Source: OMSK01 sp902492995 (lineage in GTDB: Bacteria; Bacillota_I; Bacilli_A; RF39; UBA660). From it: a DNA stretch of 22,476 nt. Below the pieces are notes generated by a model. It had not been told where the DNA came from. It did no database searches and saw only the letters and a program-made list of their open reading frames with translations. Shown one piece after another: positions 13,898 through 20,008 of this stretch. Made by a program: the position numbers and the translations under genes. Every line of letters begins with the position of its first letter. Within the stretch, counting starts at the first letter, position 1. The stretch spans positions 1-22,476 of the forward strand of contig CABUNR010000022.1 of NCBI GenBank assembly GCA_902492995.1. The letters are read 5' to 3'.

Positions 13898-13906
13898 TGA
13901 TATAAT
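13898..13906 (+). promoter_or_regulatory. Extended -10 promoter of rnhB operon
   Basis: TGATATAAT (TG 13898-13899, TATAAT 13901-13906), 15 nt before the ATG, with AGGTGG ribosome-binding site between. No convincing -35. Confidence 0.6.
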
Positions 13907-13921
13907 AAGTTAGGTGGTTAA

Positions 13922-14539
13922 ATGAGATTATATGAATATGAAGAAGAATTAATAAAAAAAGGTATTAAATATATAGGAGGAACAGATGAAGCCGGAAGAG
14001 GGCCACTTATAGGTCCTGTTGTAGCAGCATGCGTAGTTTTACCAATAAATTATCAAAATGATAGTATAAATGATTCAAAAAAATTAACAGAAAAAAAACG
14101 TGAAGAACTATATGATGTTATAGTAAAAGATGCATTAAGTATAGGTATAGGAATTGTAGATGCCCCTTTAATAGATGAAATAAATATATATGAAGCAAGC
14201 CGCCTTGCAATGAAAAAAGCATATGAAGAAGCTAAATCAAATATTAAAATAGAATATTTACTTACAGATGCAATGCCACTTGATTTAGAAATACCTGTTA
14301 CAAAAATAATAAAAGGAGATTCAAAAAGTATAACAATTGCAGCGGCATCAATAATTGCCAAGGTAACAAGAGATAGAATGTTAATAGAACTTGATAAAAA
14401 ATATCCTATGTATGGTTTTAAATCACATAAAGGATATCCTACAAAAAAACATATAGAAGCAATACATAAATATGGATTAATAGATGGATATAGAAAAACC
14501 TATTCACCAATAAAAGAAATAATAAAGGAGGAAAAATGA
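13922..14539 (+). CDS. rnhB: Ribonuclease HII
   Basis: Degrades RNA in RNA-DNA hybrids and incises at misincorporated ribonucleotides. The DEDD residues are visible: D22-E23 in GTDEAGRGPLIGPVV, D116 in LLTDAMPL, and D133 in KGDSKSITIAAASIIAKV. Length 205 aa is near the E. coli size; the ~60-residue N-terminal substrate-binding extension of Bacillus RnhB is absent. TTAGGTGG lies upstream of ATG 13922. It overlaps the DHH gene by four bases (ATGA), making an RNA-turnover operon. Confidence 0.96.
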   Translation: MRLYEYEEELIKKGIKYIGGTDEAGRGPLIGPVVAACVVLPINYQNDSINDSKKLTEKKREELYDVIVKDALSIGIGIVDAPLIDEINIYEASRLAMKKAYEEAKSNIKIEYLLTDAMPLDLEIPVTKIIKGDSKSITIAAASIIAKVTRDRMLIELDKKYPMYGFKSHKGYPTKKHIEAIHKYGLIDGYRKTYSPIKEIIKEEK

Positions 14540-15456
14540 AAGATTTAATAATATCACATGTAGCAGATATAGATGGAGTAAGTCCTGTTATATTAATGAA
14601 GTTATGTAAAATAAATTTTGATTTTGAACTTAAAGAAATATATGAAGTAGATGAATTTGTCTGTGAGCTAATAAAAGAAGACTTAAGTATGTATAAAAAT
14701 ATATATATTACAGATTTAACAATTTTAGAAAGCACTTATCAAAAAATAAATGAAAGTATTTATAAAGAAAAATTTAAAGTATTTGATCATCATAAAACGC
14801 ACACATATGCATGCAAATACAACTATGTAACAATAAATATAAATGAATGTGCGACATCAATTTTCTATAAATATTTAAAGAAAAAATATAAATTTAAAAA
14901 ACAAGTAAGTGAATATGTAGAACATGTTAAAAATTTAGACTTATGGTTATTTGAGGAAAAAAATGATACTTATGCGAAAAAATTAGGAGATTTGTTTTCA
15001 ATATATGGTAAAAAAAGATATATAGAAGAAATGTATAAAAAATTAAAGGCGAGAAAAAAATTTAAACTATCAAAATTTGAAGAAGAAATATTATCATTAG
15101 AACAAGATAGAGTAGATAGACATATATTAAATAAAGAAAAAGAACTAATAACAATAAAATATGAAAACTATTTAGGTGGATTAGTATTTAATTCTAATTA
15201 TAGAAGTGAACTTGGAAATACATTGTCAAAAAGACATCCAGAACTTGATTTTATTGTAATGATAAATATGAGTGGTGGTATGAGTTTTAGAACTGACAAA
15301 GATATAGATATTTCTGTTATAGCAAAAAAACTTAATGGAGGAGGACATGCTAAAGCATGTGGGGCTCCAATAAAATTAGAAGATAAAATAAATTTAATAA
15401 AAACACTATTTAAAGGATGTGAAATAATTGAAAATAAAGAGGATAATAACAGGTGA
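14536..15456 (+). CDS. DHH/DHHA1 phosphoesterase, NrnB-like nanoRNase
   Basis: Two-domain DHH-superfamily hydrolase, expected to act on short RNA oligonucleotides or cyclic-nucleotide products using Mn. Motif I is SHVADIDG (H8, D11 or D13), motif III the signature DHHKTH (D84, H85, H86), and the C-terminal DHHA1 domain has GGGHAKACGAP (H271). Length 306 aa is shorter than B. subtilis NrnB (YngD, ~400) and lacks RecJ's OB domain, so RecJ is unlikely. AAAGGAGG lies before the ATG inside rnhB. Pairing with rnhB and a metallo-hydrolase suggests nucleic-acid salvage. Confidence 0.85.
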   Translation: MKDLIISHVADIDGVSPVILMKLCKINFDFELKEIYEVDEFVCELIKEDLSMYKNIYITDLTILESTYQKINESIYKEKFKVFDHHKTHTYACKYNYVTININECATSIFYKYLKKKYKFKKQVSEYVEHVKNLDLWLFEEKNDTYAKKLGDLFSIYGKKRYIEEMYKKLKARKKFKLSKFEEEILSLEQDRVDRHILNKEKELITIKYENYLGGLVFNSNYRSELGNTLSKRHPELDFIVMINMSGGMSFRTDKDIDISVIAKKLNGGGHAKACGAPIKLEDKINLIKTLFKGCEIIENKEDNNR

Positions 15457-15946
15457 TTTATTAGAAAACTGTTATATATTAGTTGAAGATAATAATGTTT
15501 TAGTAGTTGATCCAGGATCTGATATAGAAAAAATTTTAAAAGAAATAAAAAATTATAATTTGGTTGGAATTTTAATAACCCATTATCATTTTGATCATGT
15601 AGGAGTTCTTAATGATTTAATTAAATATAGGGAAGTACCAATATATAATTTTAAATCAGACAAAAATATAAATATAGATAATTTTTCATTTGAAATAATA
15701 AAAACACCTGGTCATACAAGCGATTCAGTAACATTTTATTTTAAAAAATATAATACAATGTTTACAGGTGATTTTATCTTTAAAAGAACAATTGGAAGAA
15801 CAGATTTAGAAACAGGAAGTTTTACTGAAATGAAAAAAAGCATAGAAAAAATAAAAAATTATGATGCTAATATAATTTTATATCCAGGACATGGTGATGA
15901 TACAACATTAGAAGAAGAAATAAAATATAATTACTTTTTCACATAA
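15428..15946 (+). CDS. Metallo-beta-lactamase-fold hydrolase (glyoxalase-II-like, YqgX type)
   Basis: Binuclear-metal hydrolase of the MBL fold. Motifs: NCYILV and DPGSD near the start, HxHxDH in ITHYHFDHVG (H52, H54, D56, H57), TPGHTSDSVTF, FTGDFIFKRTIGRTD and YPGHGDDT. Length 172 aa is short (usual ~205). Start TTG 15428 is the only start upstream of the conserved residues; AAAGGATG sits 8 nt before it, inside the DHH gene, giving a 29-base overlap. Substrate unknown: S-lactoylglutathione is unlikely in this lineage, other thioesters more likely. Third gene of the rnhB operon; no terminator directly follows. Confidence 0.88.
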   Translation: MKIKRIITGDLLENCYILVEDNNVLVVDPGSDIEKILKEIKNYNLVGILITHYHFDHVGVLNDLIKYREVPIYNFKSDKNINIDNFSFEIIKTPGHTSDSVTFYFKKYNTMFTGDFIFKRTIGRTDLETGSFTEMKKSIEKIKNYDANIILYPGHGDDTTLEEEIKYNYFFT

Positions 15947-16120
15947 CATTCACATAAACTTCATTTTAAATACACATAATTATTATATACTTTTATCATC
16001 GAAGGAAGGTGATAAACTAATTAAAACTTTAAAACAAAAAAATATAATATTAATATACACTCCTTAAAATTCAAAGTGAATTTTAAATACTAAATGCTAA
16101 AATGTGAAACCTATCAAACT
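15947..16120 (+). other. Unassigned intergenic stretch with orphan ribosome-binding site
   Basis: No gene of normal size. It holds TATACT (15986-15991), a strong AAGGAAGGTGAT site (16002-16013), a 15-codon frame beginning at ATT 16020 and ending TAA 16067, and a hairpin AAAATTCA/TGAATTTT at about 16067-16085 without a T tract. TCCTT (16061-16065) could pair with the AAGGA of the ribosome-binding site. It could encode a leader peptide or small RNA, or be a gene remnant. Confidence 0.35.
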
Positions 16121-16150
16121 AAAACTAGATAATATCTAGTTTTTTCTTTT
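16121..16150 (+). terminator. Terminator before the membrane island
   Basis: AAAACTAG (16121-16128) pairs with CTAGTTTT (16136-16143), loop ATAATAT, then a T-rich tail. It is the first terminator after the rnhB operon. Confidence 0.85.
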
Positions 16151-16156
16151 TATAAA

Positions 16157-16165
16157 TGTTATAAT
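16157..16165 (+). promoter_or_regulatory. Extended -10 promoter of the membrane papain-like gene
   Basis: TGTTATAAT (TG 16157-16158; TATAAT 16160-16165), 19 nt before ATG 16185, with AATAGGTGG between. Confidence 0.6.
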
Positions 16166-16184
16166 ATATGAAATAGGTGGTAAT

Positions 16185-17456
16185 ATGAAAAAACAAGTAA
16201 GTAGTAAAAGCTATCTAATAATAGGATTAATTTTCTTATTTATTGGGGTAGCAACATTAATAGGTAAAGTACCATTATTTAAAAGTGTAGCTAATTTAGT
16301 TTTAATATTTATGATATTAAAAAGTATAAAGGAATTATTTAGTTTTATATTAACTAAACCAGTAAAAGATATAAAACTATTTAATAAAATGTTTAACGTA
16401 GTAATATCTATTATTGCTTTAATTTTTAAAGATTATTCTATAGCAATAGTTCCTATTTTATTTTCAGCATATTCTATTTTAAATGCCTTAATTAAAATAA
16501 TTAATTATATATTATTAAAAGAAAATAATGTATCTGATAGATTTAGGGAATTATTTTTAGGAATAATTTATTTATTTATTGGTTTTATCATATTATTAGG
16601 ACCATTAGTACATCTAAAATTTGTCCTAAATGTACTAGGTATTTATTCAACATTACTAGGAACTAGCTTTATATTTGACTATTTAGAAATAAATAATTAT
16701 TTCAAATTATTAAAAATAAAAGTATGCTTACCAAGTATTGTAGAAGTGTTTATACCAATACAAGTTTTACAAAGAATAAATAAATCTATGAATAATGATG
16801 AAGAAGTATTATTAGAACATAGAAAAGAAAATAAAACACCAGATTTAGAAATATTCATTCATGTAACAAAAGATGGATATGGAACATTAGGACATATAGA
16901 TATATTTTATAATAATGAAATATTATCATATGGTAATTATGATATTAGCAGTTATAAATTTCATGATGGAATTGGAAGAGGTGTATTATTTAAAGTAAAA
17001 GATAAAGAAAAATACATTAAATTTTGTATAGAAGATAATAAAAAAACATTATTTGCATTCGGATTATCCTTAAACGAAAAAGAAAAAGAAAAAATAAACA
17101 AAAATATAGAAAAAATAAAAGCTGAATTAAAGGAATGGGATTGTCCATATAAAAAAGCCTTAAAGGGAGGTAAAAAAGTAAAAAATGAAGATTATATGGA
17201 TTATTCAAGTAGACTTTATAGAGCGACAAAAGCCAAATTTTATAAATTTAAATCAGGAAAATTTAAAAGCTTTTGCGTTATAGGAAATAATTGTGTATCA
17301 TTCGCAAACAAAATAATAGGAAATGCTTTAAATGATTCCTTTAAATTATATGGCGTATTAACACCAGGTACATATTATGAATATTTAGAAAGAGAATTTA
17401 TGAAAAAAAATAGTATAGTGTGTAGTAAAAAAATATATACGAAATCAAGTAATTAA
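16185..17456 (+). CDS. Multi-TM membrane protein with permuted papain-like (LRAT/YiiX-type) C-terminal domain
   Basis: 423 aa. Residues ~5-175 form about five or six transmembrane helices in paired, DUF308/HdeD-like style. The cytosol-facing or external remainder contains GTLGHIDIFYNNEILSYGNYD (H237), a GIGRGVLF strand, FGLSL, and a late GNNCVSFANKIIG (C370). Histidine first and an NCxxF cysteine later is the circularly permuted papain order of LRAT, PPPDE and YiiX-type hydrolases, so cysteine peptidase, amidase or acyltransferase activity is possible; this is inference from motif order. ATG 16185 has TAGGTGG upstream. Own promoter and terminator; followed by two unknown membrane genes. Confidence 0.7.
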   Translation: MKKQVSSKSYLIIGLIFLFIGVATLIGKVPLFKSVANLVLIFMILKSIKELFSFILTKPVKDIKLFNKMFNVVISIIALIFKDYSIAIVPILFSAYSILNALIKIINYILLKENNVSDRFRELFLGIIYLFIGFIILLGPLVHLKFVLNVLGIYSTLLGTSFIFDYLEINNYFKLLKIKVCLPSIVEVFIPIQVLQRINKSMNNDEEVLLEHRKENKTPDLEIFIHVTKDGYGTLGHIDIFYNNEILSYGNYDISSYKFHDGIGRGVLFKVKDKEKYIKFCIEDNKKTLFAFGLSLNEKEKEKINKNIEKIKAELKEWDCPYKKALKGGKKVKNEDYMDYSSRLYRATKAKFYKFKSGKFKSFCVIGNNCVSFANKIIGNALNDSFKLYGVLTPGTYYEYLEREFMKKNSIVCSKKIYTKSSN

Positions 17457-17470
17457 GTACTTGATTTTTT
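17442..17470 (+). terminator. Terminator overlapping the next promoter
   Basis: AAATCAAGTA (17442-17451) pairs with TACTTGATTT (17458-17467), loop ATTAAG, then T to 17470. It contains the upstream gene's stop codon and the next gene's -35. Confidence 0.85.
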
Positions 17471-17488
17471 ATTCTTTTGTTGTATAAT
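17461..17488 (+). promoter_or_regulatory. Promoter of the twin membrane-protein operon
   Basis: TTGATT (17461-17466), 16-nt spacer, TATAAT (17483-17488). The -35 is part of the terminator's 3' arm. Confidence 0.65.
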
Positions 17489-17512
17489 ATAAGATACGCG
17501 AAGGAGTTAAAT

Positions 17513-18109
17513 ATGAATATATTAAAGGAAAATGAAGCAAAGCAAGATATAATAGAAGAAATAGATTGTTTGCGTTCAATAAAAAAAGAAAAGAAAAAAG
17601 AGATAGAAGATATAGATAAAATGGTAAATATTTTAGAAAATGAAATACAAGCATATAAAAACTATAAAAAGCAATTATATAAAAAATCATTAATAAATAT
17701 TTTACAAATAACAACTGCTTTTCTAACATTTATAGCTTTATTTAATTTTTCTAATATGATACCATTTATATCATTAAGTAAAAATACACTTCATATTATA
17801 AATCTGCTATTAAATTTATCTATAATAGTTGGAAATGGTTCTATATTAGCAATTTTAAGCTTTGATATAAAAAGCTATAAAAAAGATAACCACTATAAAA
17901 GTAATTGGATAAAAAGTAATATAAAAAATTACTGTAATATAAAAAGCAATACAGAAAATTATGTATTAGAATTAAATAATGAAATAAAAAATAATATTAA
18001 TAAATTAAAAAAAATATATAATTCATTAAATAATAATATTGAAAAAAAATATAACACTATAGAAAATAATACTATAGAAAAAACACATAAAAAAGTTAAT
18101 AGAAGGTAG
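17513..18109 (+). CDS. Hypothetical coiled-coil protein with TM hairpin (twin A)
   Basis: 198 aa, family unknown. Layout: an N-terminal Lys/Glu coiled coil (~5-60), two closely spaced transmembrane helices (~63-80 and ~92-116, joined by a short loop), then a second Asn/Lys-rich coiled coil to the end. Both coiled coils should face the cytoplasm. The downstream gene has the same plan, so the pair are probably paralogues or partners. Start choice: ATG 17513 has AAGGAG 6 nt upstream; the longer frame starting at TTG 17477 lies inside the promoter. The next gene begins five bases after the stop. Confidence 0.75.
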   Translation: MNILKENEAKQDIIEEIDCLRSIKKEKKKEIEDIDKMVNILENEIQAYKNYKKQLYKKSLINILQITTAFLTFIALFNFSNMIPFISLSKNTLHIINLLLNLSIIVGNGSILAILSFDIKSYKKDNHYKSNWIKSNIKNYCNIKSNTENYVLELNNEIKNNINKLKKIYNSLNNNIEKKYNTIENNTIEKTHKKVNRR

Positions 18110-18114
18110 AAAAA

Positions 18115-18717
18115 ATGGATGCAAATATGACTAAAGATGTAATAGAAGAGTTGTTATTAAAAGAAAATTTTATAAAGAAATTGGAGTTATCAATAGATTT
18201 TAATAAAGATATGATTAAAATTAATAAAAAAAGAAGAAATAAAAGTAAGAAATATTATATGAATTTAATAAAAATTATGACAAGTATAATAGTAATAACA
18301 TTACTATTAAATAATGTACCATGTATGCTACTAGGCATAGAGTTATTACATATAGAGTTATTACATATTATAAATGCAGCAATACTTGGCTTAGGAATAG
18401 TTGGAGATGTTATTTTATTTAAAACACTAAAAATTGATGATAGACGTTTTGATTTAGAAACACGACTACATGAAGAAAAAATATATAATTTAGAACAAGA
18501 AAAAGAAGAAAGATTAAAAGAATATAATAATATTATAAAAAATTTAGAAGAAAAAGAAAAAAATATGTATAGCTATTTACATAAAAAGCTAGATGAGTAT
18601 AAATATATGGAAGAAAATGTTTCATTAGAAGAAGATAATTCATATGATATTTTAGTAGAAGAGTATTTAAATACAGAAAAAACAAAAGAAAAAGTAAAAA
18701 AAAGATGTAAAAAATAA
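18115..18717 (+). CDS. Hypothetical coiled-coil protein with TM hairpin (twin B)
   Basis: 200 aa, family unknown. Same architecture as the preceding gene: basic N-terminal helix (~1-58), two transmembrane helices (~59-82 and ~90-105), and a long C-terminal coiled coil (EEKIYNLEQEKEERLKEY, then NLEEKEKNMYSYL) ending in a basic Lys-rich tail. The loop between the helices contains a fivefold-residue duplication (IELLHIELLHI) caused by a 15-bp tandem repeat. ATG 18115 has AGAAGG 8 nt upstream. Cotranscribed with twin A. No terminator is visible before the T-box region, though the pheST T-box terminator could also stop read-through. Confidence 0.75.
   Translation: MDANMTKDVIEELLLKENFIKKLELSIDFNKDMIKINKKRRNKSKKYYMNLIKIMTSIIVITLLLNNVPCMLLGIELLHIELLHIINAAILGLGIVGDVILFKTLKIDDRRFDLETRLHEEKIYNLEQEKEERLKEYNNIIKNLEEKEKNMYSYLHKKLDEYKYMEENVSLEEDNSYDILVEEYLNTEKTKEKVKKRCKK
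18337..18366 (+). repeat. 15-bp perfect tandem duplication within twin B
   Basis: ATAGAGTTATTACAT occurs twice in a row (18337-18351 and 18352-18366), in frame, duplicating five residues in the loop/second helix boundary. Confidence 0.95.
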
Positions 18718-18727
18718 AAAAATATGA

Positions 18728-18739
18728 TACAATTATAAT
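18728..18739 (+). promoter_or_regulatory. pheST promoter -10 region
   Basis: Two overlapping candidates: TACAAT (18728-18733) preceded by TGA (extended -10), and TATAAT (18734-18739). No clear -35. Confidence 0.5.
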
Positions 18740-18744
18740 GTTAA

Positions 18745-18948
18745 AGCAATGATGAAGAAGTAGTAATAAAATTAATTATTTAAAGAGAGCTTATGTTTGG
18801 TGGAAATAAGTATTAATATTTTATGAATTCATCTTCTAGCAGTATAAACAAAAATTATGCCGGTAACGCGTTATAGTAATGAGGTAATTTATATTACAAA
18901 TTAAGGTGGTACCACGTAAATCACGTCCTTATTGGATGTGTTTTTTTT
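18745..18948 (+). promoter_or_regulatory. T-box leader, phenylalanine-specific
   Basis: tRNA-sensing antitermination element controlling pheST. Stem I shows AGAGAGC (18784-18790) and GGTGGAAA; the specifier loop GAATTCATC places codon TTC (Phe) at 18828-18830. The conserved T-box AAGGTGGTACCACG is at 18903-18916. The terminator stem CACGTCC (18922-18928) pairs with GGATGTG (18934-18940) and runs into eight T. Uncharged tRNA-Phe should favour the antiterminator and so synthetase expression. Confidence 0.95.
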
Positions 18949-18966
18949 ATTTGAAAGGAAGATAAT

Positions 18967-20007
18967 ATGGATGATTTATTAAAAGAGATAAAAGAAAACT
19001 TAAAAAATGTAGATGATTTAAAAACTTTAAATGAATTAAGAGTAAAATATTTAAGTAAAAAAGGACCAATAAGTGAATTATCACTTAAAATGAAAGATTT
19101 AAATATAGAAGAAAAAAAAGAATATGGTAAAAAATTAAATACTTTAAAAGATGAAGTAAATAACTTATTTGATACATTAAAAAATAAATTAGAAACAGAA
19201 GAATTAAATGAAAAATTAAAAGAAGAAAAAATAGATGTAACTTTACCAGCAACTAAAATACCAGTTGGAGCACCTAATATATTAGAAAGAGTTGTAGAAG
19301 AAGTAGAAGAACTTTTAATGTCAATGGGATATGATGTTGTAGATGGACCGGAAATAGAAGAAGATAAATTTAATTTTGAAATGTTAAATATACCAAAAGG
19401 ACATGCAGCAAGAGATGCACAAGATACATTTTATATAGAAGATGAGTCTATTTTACTTAGAAGTCAAACAAGCCCTGTTCAAGCAAGAACAATGCTAAAA
19501 GGAGAAGGAAAAACACCTATTAGAATGATATGTCCTGGTAAAACATATAGAAGAGATGATGATGATGCAACACATTCACATCAATTTACGCAAATAGAAG
19601 GATTACTTGTAGATAAAAAAGATAAAAACATTTCATTATCAGATTTAAAAGGAACATTTGATGTAATTGCCAAAAAATTGTTTGGAAATGATGTTGAAAC
19701 ACGTTTTAGACCAAGTTATTATCAATTTACAGAACCATCAGTAGAAACAGATATTAGTTGTTTTAATTGTAAAGGTACAGGATGTAATATTTGTAAAAAT
19801 ACAGGATGGATTACAATATCAGGAGCAGGTATAGTACATCCAAACGTTCTTAAAAATTGTGGATATGATCCAAATGAATGGACGGGATTTGCATTTGGTT
19901 TTGGAGCAGAGAGATGTGCAATGCTTAAATATGGGATAAATGATATTAGAACATTTTATCAAACCGATTTAAGAGAACAAAAATTATTTGATAGAAAGGA
20001 TGATTAA
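18967..20007 (+). CDS. pheS: Phenylalanyl-tRNA synthetase alpha subunit
   Basis: Catalytic alpha chain of the alpha2-beta2 class II synthetase. An N-terminal coiled coil (~1-85) that binds tRNA precedes class II motifs: GPEIEEDKFNFEMLN, RSQTSPVQARTM, motif 2 around YRRDDDDATHSHQFTQIEG, and motif 3 GFGAERCAMLKYGI. A four-cysteine knuckle CFNCKGTGCNICKNTGW (~257-273) is the form found in Firmicutes PheS. Length 346 aa matches B. subtilis. AAAGGAAG lies before ATG 18967, which follows the T-box terminator by 18 nt. One base separates it from pheT. Confidence 0.97.
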   Translation: MDDLLKEIKENLKNVDDLKTLNELRVKYLSKKGPISELSLKMKDLNIEEKKEYGKKLNTLKDEVNNLFDTLKNKLETEELNEKLKEEKIDVTLPATKIPVGAPNILERVVEEVEELLMSMGYDVVDGPEIEEDKFNFEMLNIPKGHAARDAQDTFYIEDESILLRSQTSPVQARTMLKGEGKTPIRMICPGKTYRRDDDDATHSHQFTQIEGLLVDKKDKNISLSDLKGTFDVIAKKLFGNDVETRFRPSYYQFTEPSVETDISCFNCKGTGCNICKNTGWITISGAGIVHPNVLKNCGYDPNEWTGFAFGFGAERCAMLKYGINDIRTFYQTDLREQKLFDRKDD

Positions 20008-20008
20008 T

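Noticed and set aside
14536..15456. RecJ exonuclease
   Set aside because: Only 306 aa, no OB-fold domain, and the DHHA1 end is NrnB-like.
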